A stretch of 64,000 nucleotides of DNA from Narthecium ossifragum (Eukaryota > Streptophyta > Magnoliopsida > Dioscoreales > Nartheciaceae), in NCBI GenBank assembly GCA_963920575.1, contig OY986965.1, positions 6,403,134 to 6,467,133 on the forward strand. The letters run 5' to 3'. A model generated the notes under the pieces. It made no database searches. It was not told the origin of the DNA and worked only from the letters and a program-made list of their open reading frames with translations. Positions 23,301 through 35,647 of this stretch are shown one piece after another. A program made the position numbers and the translations under genes. Numbering within the stretch: the first letter of the stretch is position 1; each line of letters opens with the position of its first letter.

Positions 23301-25305
23301 ATATCGGTGCCCATCTTCCTGGATACATAGTTAGTTTTCTGCATCTCTTTTAATTTCCTATTTTTGTGCACCTATGTATTGCGAACCAAGATATACGATA
23401 TCGGTATTCACACCTCCTGATTTTGAAATGGCCCCTGAATTGGCCGTTGTGCTTCAGGAACTTGATTATCTTGTTGGAGCCGTATCAAATCCGAAAAGGC
23501 CATTTGCAGCCATTGTTGGTGGCTCAAAGGTGTCAAGCAAGATTGGAGTGATAGAGTCACTGTTCGAGAAGGTGGATATGCTTCTTCTCGGTGGGGGAAT
23601 GATATATACATTCTACAAGGCACAAGGACACTCTGTTGGGTCATCTCTTGTGGAGGAAGACAAGCTTGACCTTGCCACTGCACTTCTTGAGAAGGCAAAG
23701 GGCAAGGGAGTGTCGCTTTTGTTGCCTACTGATGTGGTTGCAGCTGACAAGTTTGCTGCTGATGCTAATAGCAAGGTAACGTAGATTCACATTCAGAATA
23801 TTTGAATGCAGCTCTGGTACTGACGGAAAGGTCAAGTAAGTTAAGGAAATGAGCATTCTCTGTGCATTTTCATATGAGCTAGTGTCTAAGTGCTCTTCTC
23901 TCAACAAAGGGTCAGGTACTTGAGGTTTATGCTGCTTGAGTTAGCTATCTGGTACACGCACGGTATTATTCTCTTACTGATATACATGTCATGATTCTTA
24001 GCTGCAGGCCACTTGCATACTTGCAGCAGTAAGAATGAACATTTTAGTAGTTGATATGTATTAGATCGTTGACCTTTTCTTAGGTCTGCTCATAAAAAGC
24101 CTCTGGAGCTTCAAGCGATTTCTACAGTATATACTCTCAAGTGCTTTGATCTTGAGATCATGGTTTCCGTCTTGTTTCTTTTGCCCTTTAATTTCTTGAA
24201 AGCCATTGATCATACAGACAGTTCCAGTTGTTAGTCATCTTCCTTCAGTTATCTGCAGTGGTATCTTGCCCAGCCTCCTGTTTATGGCTATGGCTTTTGA
24301 ACCAATTGTTAGCACATCTTCAGTTTAATTGGAAGACTGACGTGTCCCTTCAATTATTCCTAGAGTCACACATTTGCTCGAGTTCTCATTTGAAACATGT
24401 AACCCTTGTGAAATTGGAAAAGTTCAACATTCCGTAGGACATACACAGTTAAATTCCATACTGGCATATAAGATTTCCAAGTCTGTAGAATTGCTCGATC
24501 AATTTGAGAGTTTGTTATACATGTGGTTAGTGCTTCCAATGGAATTGATTTCGGGTAAGATATGGTGGATTGATTTACAAAGAACTAGCGGCTTATGAGA
24601 TTGTTGGTACAAAGAACATGTAGGCACATGTGGAGATTGGTGCAGCAATAGTTGCTGAGATTCTTCCATGTATTAAATATGCTAAATTTCATTTCTTTAT
24701 CATGAAATAAGAAATAATATCTATTGGCTTAGTAGAGATTGTTGTTGTCCAAGTCTGAATGAGATTGGAAACAACAGTATGAGCAAGTAAAACCATGATA
24801 CTCTGATTCGGTATTGTCTTGCTGATAGTAGTTTCAGTTTCGGGCTTAGTAGTGATCGCTGTTTGTCCAACAGATTGTACCAGCAACTGGCATCCCTGAT
24901 GGTTGGATGGGACTTGATATTGGGCCAGATTCAATCAAGATGTTTTGTGAATCTTTGGATAGCACCAAAACCATCATTTGGAACGGACCCATGGGAGTCT
25001 TTGAGTTCGAAAAGTTTGCTGTGGGAACTGAGGTAAAGATTTGATTGCACTGTAAACTCATGATTCTCGAGAAGAAACAAAAGGTACTAACAGTATCTCA
25101 AATTGCACAGGAAATTGCAAAGAAATTAGCTGATCTCTCAGGAAAGGGTGTCACGACCATCATTGGAGGCGGTGACTCTGTTGCAGCTGTGGAGAAGGCG
25201 GGGCTTGCTGAAAAGATGAGCCACATTTCCACCGGAGGGGGTGCAAGCCTGGAGCTCTTGGAAGGCAAGTCTCTTCCAGGAGTACTCGCTCTTGATGATG
25301 CTTAA
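17320..25305 (+). CDS. PGK: Phosphoglycerate kinase, cytosolic type (6 exons)
   Basis: Exons are 17320-17514, 22828-22905, 23002-23262, 23458-23775, 24874-25032 and 25111-25305. All are phase 0 with GT-AG borders, giving 401 residues, the normal length of a plant cytosolic PGK. The protein starts [20 protein letters not shown] with no transit peptide. Substrate-binding motifs are intact: [25 protein letters not shown], the ADP/ATP-site [25 protein letters not shown], and the final [16 protein letters not shown] converts 1,3-bisphosphoglycerate and ADP to 3-phosphoglycerate and ATP in glycolysis. Intron 1 is 5.3 kb, unusually long for this gene, because of nested repeats. The coding sequence itself is undisturbed. 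Confidence 0.97.
18180..18640 (+). repeat. Pyrimidine-rich degenerate tandem repeat in PGK intron 1
   Basis: Recurrent words are ctcctccgccacc, ccccgagctcctccgcc and gagatcccatcaagctccct. A closely similar block recurs at 20660-21060, and a looser one at 62080-62500. Long open frames here come from the base composition. Confidence 0.7.
18713..19246. mobile_element. Possible MITE in PGK intron 1
   Basis: The left end (accctacatcagcttcccta) and the inverted right end (gggcatccacatcag ... agcttcccta) are imperfect inverted repeats around an AT-rich core. A hairpin gtgctcccctacatgtggggg lies at about 19093-19120. Target duplications are not clear. Confidence 0.4.
19560..20510 (+). repeat. Degenerate short-period repeat gttactttccac
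   Basis: Words of the type agttactttccacga, attttcgtagttgctttcc and gagttactttcc recur dozens of times with irregular spacing over about 950 bp of PGK intron 1. It is non-coding. Confidence 0.75.
20660..21060 (+). repeat. Second pyrimidine-rich block in PGK intron 1
   Basis: It shares agctcctccgccaccct, cccgagctc and catcaagctccctctctcc with 18180-18640, so the two are probably pieces of one repeat family. Confidence 0.6.
21467..22427. mobile_element. Fold-back element flanked by 11-bp direct repeat
   Basis: About 190 bp at 21470-21660 (cccagcccattgggccttat ... ctatatagaactattgtaag) recurs inverted at 22190-22370. The core also pairs imperfectly. The 11-bp word CGAATTACAAG lies directly left (21456-21466) and right (22428-22438). 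A 9-11 bp duplication with long inverted repeats resembles non-autonomous Mutator-like elements. The right end extends about 50 bases beyond the paired arm, so the left end may be trimmed. No transposase is present. It lies in PGK intron 1. Confidence 0.65.
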
Positions 25306-26098
25306 GGCACGCCCTTGGTTCCTGTCAACGTCCTTTCTTTCGTGGTTTTTGCTGGCGTAGGCTGGAGTAGAGTTCAGCGCCTGCTTTTTGAAGTGGAGAT
25401 GAAGTTTTGTAGATGTGTCTTAATAAGTGGCCTTCCCTAAGCAGATCTGGTGAAGTGGCTGTGACCAGCAAACTCTTTGTTTTAACTTCAGAAAATCATG
25501 GGATGTACATCCTACTGGTTCTTTCTTGTGTGGCACTTGATTTGTATCTATGGGGATGTTAATCTATGGGTACCATGATAATATTGCTGATTGATTATGC
25601 TTCTATTGTCGAAACGTTTACAGTATGTTGTCTAATCTTATCCTAGTTAACCGATAAATTGGTGTATGTCAATGTGCTGTAAAGGTACTCTTAAATGGAT
25701 CCGCAGATGGTGGTATGACTGGAAAACTGATGATGGATTGCTGGGAAAAGAATTGTGGTCGCCTTTGTGGTACTAAGGCGTGCCACCGGCAATTAGAGTG
25801 TATCAGAGTTGGAAGACTCTTCAAAGTTCAAGCTCTTTTGTAAGGTGATTTTAAGACTTGTTATATCATTGGGGCGTTACCATTTTATTTTGCAATAAGA
25901 AAATGGATCAAAATAAGCATAAGATCATCAACTCTGTGCTCATAAGCATATTGTTGTCACATTAATTGGCATATCATGTTATTAACCGGATCCTGGATTT
26001 TAGTACAAACCCAAAAAAAAGTTGACCTGAATGGGATAATAACGATACGTATTAGCTATTTTGGGTAGAAAAAACAGAAACATCAGATAAATCAGTGA
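25306..26098. other. PGK 3' UTR and spacer
   Basis: No gene or transposon end recognised. The first 300 bases probably form the PGK 3' UTR. Confidence 0.5.
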
Positions 26099-26433
26099 AT
26101 GATATCCTCTTTCATATCTAAAATCTTACTGGATACGGATATTTGTTTCCTAAGAATTCGATCCGGATCCGACCCGCTATGGTTACATCCACGACCCAGG
26201 TCCCTGTCCTATTTCACTCGTCTTGCTGGCTGCCTCCAACCGCACAGGGGACTCCATGGCTGTGGCCATGATCGCGCCATTCCCCCTCCTCCGGTCTCTC
26301 CCTCTCTCCCCCTCTCTCCCCCTCTCTCTTCTCCTTTAATACTCTCTTATCTCAATCCGTGCAGGTGCTGTCGAGTTCTCCGAGCGTCTACTGCCTCGAA
26401 AGTCTCATCCCACCTCTCGACGCATCTCTATGG
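26099..26433 (+). CDS. Candidate first exon of the HINT2-like gene
   Basis: The frame opens with ATG at 26099 and ends at donor TATGG|GTATCC (26433/26434) in phase 2, which fits the incoming phase of the exon at 28179. Its tail (CCRVLRASTASKVSSHLSTH) is Ser/Arg/Leu-rich, as in an organelle-targeting peptide. A better-looking start, MAVAMIAPFPLLRSLPL at 26256, is in another frame and runs into a stop at 26337 just after the run of CTCTCTCCCC units. A length change in that microsatellite would join the two. Treat the 5' end as unresolved. Confidence 0.35.
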
Positions 26434-28178
26434 GTATCCCGATGCTCGGCTTCGGCCCAAGAGGTTCCTACTCGTACCCTTCGTATTATGACTCATTTAT
26501 TATTGGTATTGTTTCAATTTCTTGTTTTCGAGACTAGATTACTAAGGCAAACGACCCTGTGTTTGAAATCCGTGATGGTACGAGTATTAGAGCTAGCGAG
26601 GCATAATACTGCTGCAAATTACGACTTTTTATGATGTTTTTTAGTCAACCAGTGTTGTGAAAAATTATAGCTGCTTATAGCAGTGGTGCGAGAAGAATGA
26701 AATGGGAATTGGGGATAAGGGAAGCTGCCACGAAGAGTCTTCAATTTATTTGTGCATTGTGAGCTGGCCTCCTCTGTGGATTCTGTTACCCTGACTCTAG
26801 TTTTATCCTCATGCCATTATGATGGCAGGAAAGTGAGTTTCCATCCTGTATAAAGGTTATATGCCTCACTGGGGATTCTATGACCAATTCTTACTGTATG
26901 ACATGTTGGTTTCCAAGTGGGGAGGTATAAAATGTGTCTCTTTGTCCATCAAGGCTGATTGCTTGACTTTCAGGCATTGGAATGACTCTTAGCTTTGGTC
27001 TCAGTGTCACCATCCACACATCATTTGGCAAGAGGTATTCCCAATGTTTTACTTTGCGTATCAATATTTTCTTGGCCAAAATAATAAGTGCATCAAGAGT
27101 TTAGGTCAATATGTTCTATACTAACCACCCCAAGTCTCCAACTATAACCAATTTGGTAGATCTCTGTATACTGGAGCAGCTTTCAGTCTTGACATATATG
27201 GGCTGTTAGATGGTATAAGCTCCAAATGATATAACTTACAGGCACATCTATGCATATGTGCTTTTGAGATGTCAGAAGTCAGATTATGCATACATGCTAC
27301 ATAAGCATCGCTGACCATTAAATTTTTTATTGGAAACAAGGAGACAGTCAGAACATACCCCATTGGAATGCATATCACTAGTAATCATCTATAGATATTT
27401 CTCAATATCATACGCTGAAACCACACTCCTCAACTTTAAAGCTCAAAGTTGTTTCCAACTTGATACTTTAAAACCCTGACTTGATTTTAGCTTAGAACTC
27501 CAATTTAGTTCTGAATTTCACTACTCCCATTTCTTACATGAAGACCCCTTTAGTAGTAGTTAATCTTAACAAATCATCCAGTATCATTAGCTTTAATAAG
27601 CTACAATTCGATCTTATGGCTGAAAACTATTTTGCAAGTAGCCTAAAATGTTCTGAATTATTTGTGAAGATAAAAAGACAGTGCAGTTTTCTTGTGTTAT
27701 TGTTTTTTGGATTTTACACATTAGCTAGCTATGCATTGGAAATTGTTATAGGAAGGGGATCAAGAAAACTATCACTAGTACATTGATAATTGCATTTTGA
27801 TCATCAGAAATTCCATATACAAATAACCATTTGTTTCAAAAGGTATATCTGTAAAAATGCTTGTCCAGAGTTGCTAGCTTTATGTCAGTCAAATCAGTGA
27901 ATTTGTGTCTGATTAAACACGTGCTCTAATGATACACATCCGGACTGTTACTAGTTTTTTCCCACATCCATCATCTTGGAATTCCACTTTCATGCTTTGA
28001 TTGGTGTATTGGTTTAACTTTGATGCTGCTCTTTTGTTCTTGGTCGTTATTCATTTACTTAAATGTTGGTCCATTGTAAGTTTTACTGAGGAATCATCAT
28101 TTTTTTATCACTTAGTACTATTTGGTTAGGGCCTGGAGTGACATGACATTTTCTCACAGTTTAAGTTTTGTCAATCAG
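26434..28178. other. Probable intron 1 of the HINT2-like gene
   Basis: 1.7 kb of AT-rich sequence with no coding frame or transposon end recognised. The acceptor tcaatcag at 28171-28178 is clear. The donor is the uncertain side. Confidence 0.45.
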
Positions 28179-29298
<1,120 letters not shown>

Positions 29299-29329
29299 TT
29301 GCCTACAATAATGCATGTTCAGAAGCCAC

Positions 29330-29530
29330 GGTGCTGTTTGGTTTTAGAAAATGTTTCTTGTTTTCATTTTCTGTTTTCTGTTTTCTGGTTTTTGTTTTCA
29401 TTTTCTGAAAATGAAAATATGAAAACGCATTTGGTTTGAGATGTTGAAAAACTGTTTTATGAAAATGAAAATATGAAAATGCGTTTGGTTTGTAACTATA
29501 GTTTTTGTTTTCAATGAGTTTAATTTTCGC
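29330..29530. repeat. Truncated MITE-like sequence at the GT47 break
   Basis: It starts gtgctgtttggttttagaaa and contains two copies of gaaaatgaaaatatgaaaa followed by cg(c/t)-type gcgtttggttt words. The expected inverted right end is absent. It lies between the HINT2-like stop codon and the first surviving GT47 residues, so it may mark the deletion that removed the GT47 5' half. Confidence 0.4.
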
Positions 29531-30256
29531 TCATGAACGAGCATGAGTACAGCGACGAGGCGATGCAGGAGGAGCTGGTGGAGTGGCTGGAGGGGCAGGA
29601 GTATTGGAAAAGAAACAAAGGGAGGGATCATGTGTTTGTTTTTCAGGATCTGAATGGCTTGTACAAGCTGATTGATGTGATTAGCAACGGGGTGTTTCTT
29701 GTCTCTGATGTTGGGAGGATGTGATACTGCCGTATTCACATAGGATTAACCCATATAAGGGGGAGATGGGGGTTGATGACAGGCCATCCTTGTTGTTTTT
29801 CATGGGCAATTGATTTCGCAAGGAGGTATGTATGTCTCTTTCGGTTTATACACGAGTTTTTCTCATGTATTTCTCTTTTGATCTAGATCCTCTGTTGGTG
29901 ATGAGTTTAACTCCTATGGATAGCTAACTGCTCAATTAGAGAGTAAAAATATGGTGATGTTGGGCTTATATAGATAGTATTACTCCATTTTCACAATCCA
30001 AGGACAATCCATTTCTCTGATTTGAAGAAACCTGTGATGAAGGCGTATCGGAAATATGATTTTAAAGTTTCCTCAATCTTGAAAAGACCTCATATTTCAT
30101 TCTTTCTTCTTTACTATAAAGTAGATTGGCAGGCTTATGGATACTCTGTTGCAGGGTGGCAAGGTTTCGTGATACTCTCTTCCACGTACTTGAAGATCAA
30201 AATGATGTTGTAATTAAACATGGTGCACAATCCAGGGTGAGTGGACGCATGGCGAC

Positions 30257-30602
30257 CAGTGGCGGAATCAGGATGAGACTTAGGGGGGCGAAATCTAAAA
30301 CAAAATGATCAAAAAAATTTTCTTTTAAGTAATGCAAAAAGTGCCTTAAACTTACAATATCGAACATTAAGGAATAAAAATAATACGTCACATCTTTTAA
30401 TAGCTGGGTCCTGGCCAGCCTGGCCCTGTCGAGTGGGGGCAGGTGCCGGAGACAGGGGAGGGCCGGAGTCGGGTGGCCGGGTGGGTGGGGCCATGCCGGG
30501 TGGGGGCGGGTGCCGGTGAAGGGGCGGGCCGCGGGGGTGGGGGGCGAAGGGGCGTGGAGGAGGTGAAAGGTCGGGGGGCCCGCCCCCCTGGTTCCGCCAC
30601 TG
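30257..30602 (-). mobile_element. hAT-like element A (346 bp)
   Basis: The ends are CAGTGGCGGAATCAGG (30257) and GGTTCCGCCACTG (30602). The left 140 bases match, inverted, the right end of element B, and the GC-rich right part matches, inverted, the left end of B. So A is an internally deleted copy in opposite orientation. It is flanked by ATGGCGAC (30249-30256) and GCATCAAA (30603-30610), which do not match each other. Confidence 0.82.
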
Positions 30603-30675
30603 GCATCAAACAACCTACAAGCTGATGGAGTATCTGCAGACAGAACTTCGATGAATGCATGCCTTTTGTCGCCAT

Positions 30676-31755
30676 TAGTGGCGGAACCAGGGGGCAAGGG
30701 CGGGCGGTCGCCCACCCTGGCGACGCTAAAACACCCCCCCGACCTCCTCCACGCCCCTTTTCCCCCCGGCCCGTCGCCCCGCGCCCGCCCCCACTCTGCT
30801 GGGCCGGCCGGCACCCACCCAGGACCCAACTACCCGCAAGTGAGAAGAAACAGAGCAGGTGTGTTTTTTTCAAAAAAAAATATTTGGTTTAGTTAATTAT
30901 TTGTTAATGTTAGGATCTATAATTTATTAGTTTGATTTAGTTAATTATTTATTTGTTAGGATTTAGTTAATTATTTGATAATTTATTAGTTTGATTTCTA
31001 ATTGTCGCATTTTTATTTATATTTTTGTTTTGTTTTATTTAGATAATGGATAAGTTTGTGATAAAAAAAACGACGAAGCGGACCAAGCAGTGAATCGTCT
31101 AATACTCATGACTGGCATATTACTTCAGAGAATACTAGTTCAAAAAGATCCCGAACTAGTTTAATTAATCCGAATGATATTGTTGATTACCCAGGTTGCG
31201 TAAACCCATTGAAACATATGATGTTGGAATTAGGGATGAAATTCGTAAGGGTACTTGATCAAAGGCCCTTGTCAACTGTTTGGTCATAATTTTTCCAAGA
31301 AAAAATATGGAAAAGATATGAGGAGTTTTAGGGAGACATGGTTCAAAGACTATGGGTGATTGGAATACAGTGTATCAAAAGATGCGGCGTATTGCTTATG
31401 GTGTTATCCGTTTAGGAAACATCAAGAAGAACAAGACGGAGGAGATGTGTTTACATGTACAGGATTCAACAATTGGAAAAAGGCAACAGAAAAATTTGGT
31501 GAACATGTTGGTGCACATAACAGTTTTCACAATGAAGCTAGAGAAAAATATGAAACACTCAGAAATTGTAAGTCTGAGTGTATCAAAAGATGCGATGCAC
31601 ATAACAGTGTATCAAAAGATGTGGCGTATTGTTTTTATTCCTTAATGTTCAATATTGTAAGTCTAAGACACCTTTTGCATTACTTAAAAGAAAAAAAATT
31701 TAGTCATTTTGTTTTAGATTTCGCACCCCCAAGTCTCATCCCGGTTCCACCACTG
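30676..31755 (+). mobile_element. hAT-like element B (1080 bp) with transposase remnant
   Basis: The ends are TAGTGGCGGAACCAGG (30676) and GGTTCCACCACTG (31755). Flanks are GTCGCCAT (30668-30675) and TTTGATGC (31756-31763). Residues encoded at about 31360-31575 read EYSVSKDAAYCLWCYPF and GFNNWKKATEKFGEHVG, the TTF-type zinc finger that opens plant hAT transposases of the ZMYM1-like group. The catalytic domain is missing. Upstream frames contain stops, so the copy is non-autonomous. Confidence 0.82.
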
Positions 31756-31953
31756 TTTGATGCAATACTTAGTTTGTGCATTCCGGTGATAGTTAGTGAC
31801 TACATAGAGTTCCCGTTTGAAGATGCCATAGACTACAGGAAGATTGCTATTTTGGTAGATACAAGGTCAGCTGTAAAGGAAGGATACTTGGTTAAATTGC
31901 TTAGGAAGATAAGCAGGGAAAGGATTTTGCGGTACCAACGAGAGCTTAAAGCA

Positions 31954-33810
31954 GTACGTAACAATTTTCTGCCCTTTTCTGCTTTCTTATTTCTTGCTTG
32001 TTACTTTCTTTATCTTGTGGAATTTTCACTTAAGTATGTCAAGCATGATGCAATGCTGTCTAAATTCATGTGAACAGTGCAAATGCAAAACATGCAAAAT
32101 ATAAGGAATTTGTAGTCATTTTATAAGGTGTAACTTTTGTTGGAAATTTGTAGGTGAAATTAGGTGGAGCAAGCCTTTTGTAGGAACCCAAATATAAAAC
32201 AACAGATTAAGAAAAAATAGAATGCCCATAAATGCTAGAGAAGAAGATTGGTGACAGTACTTTTCACAAAATTCTGCCTTTATGAAAATTGCTTCTAGAA
32301 TTCCAAATGATGTGATCTCCTTTCAATCTTTCTTTTGTTCTTGGGGGATAGCATGTGCTTTATTCAGAAAATTAAAGTGTTGCCTCCATCTGTTAGATGT
32401 GGCTGGTTAAAACTCTGGACTAGTGTTGAACTATCTACCTCATTACAAGGATCTCCTTGCCCAGCTAGGTACGGATATCTGGTTTTGGTTTTCAAACGTT
32501 AAATACTTGGATTGGTTGAGTTCAATATTGGAATGTGGCTACTTATGAATTTTTCCCCGACAGCACACATCTTCATGCACTCTAGCTTCTTTTCACTTTT
32601 AGCCATGTACTTAAGTGTCTTCCAGACATGTTGTGTTCAAACAACTCTGGCACGGTATCTACTGCCGGCATGCTATCCATGCCGATAGGATGAAGCCGTC
32701 TCGCAAGAAAGGGTTTTGATGTGGCCGATGATTGGGGAGGAAGAAGGAGAAGACAAGAACGAAAGGGAGGCTCTCAAAGGCAGTAGTAGTAGGGAGGGTG
32801 GAGAAAGGGAGGGAGAGAGAGAGAGAGGGATGGAAGAGAGAGTTGAAGCGCGGCTAGCGAAGGGAATATAAGTGATTGACAGCCAAAAAGACGTGCTTTG
32901 ATCAATTGGACCCTATTGAAGGTCAGTCCCCAAAGGAACAGTTCCTTGCTTCTTCCCGGTTAAACGGGGAAGTTGATTCTTAGAGGTCTCATCACTGCAT
33001 TGGAATTTTTGGCTTTGAGCGAAAAAGTGCCTGGCGATGGTTCCTTTTTTATTCAGATTCACCTTCTATGCTATCCATCTCGGTTGGGAGGGAGGGAGGG
33101 GTAGGTTTTTATTTTGTCTTCGTAAAGCTAACTCTTCACATTTGTAGAAGATAACAATTTTCTTAGAACTGAAAAGGGCAAATATAGCGTATGCGATTCA
33201 GTTAGAACTTGCCTGAAACACCCCGATTCAATCTCAAAACATCCTGATTCTGAACCGAAACTATTGATTTGGGGCAAGATCTGGCGAAAACAACTCGATA
33301 TATCCCGTGCCAGTGCCGATACTATTTGGCTTTGTAATGGGTACTGGGTGGCTTTTAGCATTATAGCATGCTATATGCTGTTAGCCGCATAGGCCTTATC
33401 TTTGTTTATGTCTTCTTGATGCACAAAGTATCCACTTCTTTGGGCTGTTATGTGTTTCTCTTCCTGATTTTAATCATGTAATATTGGCATATGATTGTTT
33501 TTCCCATCCCCATGCATTCTGTAATGGTCTACACTTCTTGCATGGTCACCGCTCTCCATTTGCTGAGGATTTTTATCAGAGCAGGCTGAAGTCCTGCTCA
33601 AAATATTTAAGTTTGTTAGAGAAATGGTTTCTTGAAGAAATAAGTCTTTGTTTTAATTGTGGATTGGGCACCGCTATAAAAGTAGGACTAGTTATAAACT
33701 GATATAACAAATTTATACTGATGTAAATAGGCGCCTTATCTTTAAATATTGTTTGGTTATAATTAATTAGTATTTGCTGACAAAGTTCGCTGATGCTGTG
33801 TTTGTTTCAG
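31954..33810. other. Intron of the GT47 pseudogene, nothing further recognised
   Basis: Bounded by GCA|GTACGT and tttcag|GTGAAACGC. It holds a purine-rich tract at about 32740-32840 and otherwise featureless AT-rich DNA. Confidence 0.5.
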
Positions 33811-34044
33811 GTGAAACGCTATTTTGAATACGAAGATCCAAATGGAACAGTAAATGAGATATGGCGCCAAGTTTCATTGAAGGACCCGACTCTTATAAAG
33901 CTGATGATAAACCGAGACAAACGCCTTGTGAATTGGGACTTGGAAGGACCCGAATGTTCTTGTGTTTGCTCAAGACAAAATTTGACGATCATGAACGCTT
34001 CATGTGCAATTAGACTTCGAATCATTAACAGATACAAGTTTTGA

Positions 34045-35647
34045 GAGGAAGCTTCCCTCTGATTGCAACCAAGGATGCTTTGGCTGTGACTCCTCTTTCC
34101 ACCAACCCTCAAATCTTTCCATTCTGGGGTTGCCTTTTTTATGATGGAGAATGGAAGCTACAATGGTGCACATTGGTTTAAAGTTTTGAGAAGACTATAG
34201 AAGTATGATTTTGATGCGTAATGGGACAGAAATCGATTTAACGTGAATTAGACTCAACTCATTGTTTTTTTTACTTCTTTTTGTTCCATTTATATATGTA
34301 CAAGTGAAGTTTGTAAGCTTTTACACTTTTGATTGTCCGGCAAATATTATTCATTTGGAGAATAGAATAAAGGAAATTTGCTTTCCCTTTTTGTATGAAT
34401 GGTGCCTTTAATTGCATACTATTTCCTCGAATCTTGTTTAATTGCATTTAAGTCCCTCAGATCATGAAAATTCCGTATCAGTCTCGTATAACTTGTATAG
34501 AATTTGCAAACGCTGCCAATTGGTCTACTCCGCTGTTTCGTGTACCAGGACATGGAGCTAATATCCACAAGTCTTGCTGTTCCGTCGGCAGGAGGGAGAC
34601 CGACACGTCACCAGCCATCACGTGATCCTCGGTCCAGCACCTGTCCTTGTGGGGTCCACGAGACCTTGACCGCGTGTCGGGTTGTGATTCGAAAAGCAAC
34701 GTAATACGATATTCCGGCGGCACAACTGATCCACGCAAGAAGAGGGCACGTTGGATCCACCGGATTTCGCTGTTTCGTAAAACTCGTGGACCAGCGAATC
34801 CTCCCCGACCACCCAAATCCTCCACCACCGCCTCCGCCGCCGGCCACCAGCCGCCCGTCCAAACCCCCAAACCCCTAGCATTGACCTCGAGTTCCCACGA
34901 TCTCCGTCTGTTTGGTACGAATCAGTTTTCGAATAGAGTTTTGTTGTCCCGTCGAATAGTGAGAACGATCGGTCTAAAAAGGTGCGGTTTTTTCTCCATG
35001 GTTTTCTAATTTTCTCGAATTTCGCTATAAAAATCGTTTTATTTGTGGTTTCTTAATATCCTAGCGTGATGTTTATGTGCTTGGTTATTGGTATTGATGA
35101 CGATAGTACGGGTTGATGGTCTAGGGTTTCTGGAGTTGGGTTTCTGGATTATTGTTAAACAATTGAAATGACCTACATAAGTTTTGTTATTAAATCGCCG
35201 ACGACTTGTGACCTGAGCAGAAAGAAATGTTTTTTAGAACCCTCATTCTTGGAAATGGGCATTGGCTTCAATATGGAGGACAAATGTTAAGTTAGAAATG
35301 TTTCTTTTGATGCTTCCCTCCCTCAATTTTCTGTTTAAGGTTCACAATTGTAACTATGGCTTTTAAGGTTGGTGTTTTTAGCTTGTAATTAGTTTTGCTT
35401 AAGTTGATCTAGGAGTATGCTGGTTACTCTTTGTTGCAAGTTTATTACCTTGAAATTTCACCCTTCTTCAATAGTAAAGAAATAAGTTTAGACTCATATT
35501 AGTGCTGTTCACTTTGTGGTTGTGTGATGCTTGCATTCTTGTATGATAACCTATTCTTCGTAAATTTTCTTCTTTTGCTTTCTATTGGATTTGGGCTACC
35601 TTTGCTTAGCAGAATTAATTTGGAGATTGCAGTCTACATTTTCAGAT
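34045..35647 (+). other. Spacer and 5' leader of the FAR1-related gene
   Basis: A GC-richer island at about 34550-34900 probably holds the FRS promoter and first non-coding exon. The acceptor ttttcag at 35640-35645, just before the ATG, suggests a 5' UTR intron. The open frames across the island on both strands look accidental. Confidence 0.5.

Larger units (their letters stand above)
29533..34044 (+). pseudogene. GT47 exostosin-family glycosyltransferase, 5'-truncated and rearranged
   Basis: Surviving pieces read in family order: YSDEAMQEELVEWLEGQEYW and RDHVFVFQDLNGLYKLID (29533-29720), [15 protein letters not shown] and SLLFFMGN (29726-29825), RDTLFHVLEDQNDVVIKHG (30155-30256), KGMHSSKFC and DTPSACRLFDA (30603-30675, inverted), CIPVIVSDYIEFPFEDAIDY (31756-31953) and [18 protein letters not shown] to a stop (33811-34044). 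This is the catalytic half of plant exostosin-like GT47 proteins of the Golgi. Damage: the N-terminal half is missing; about ten residues are lost out of frame at 29724; CGA has become TGA at 29811; there is one extra base near 30164; part of the NPAG motif is lost; and one exon is split by two hAT elements with the middle inverted. The last exons alone still look well preserved. Confidence 0.85.

Noticed and set aside
30197..30873. Open frames over the two hAT elements
   Set aside because: GC-rich transposon ends create them. The only real protein signal is the inverted GT47 fragment in the middle.
34478..35009. Overlapping open frames on both strands before FRS
   Set aside because: GC-rich leader region; no motif and no splice partner that improves the FRS protein.
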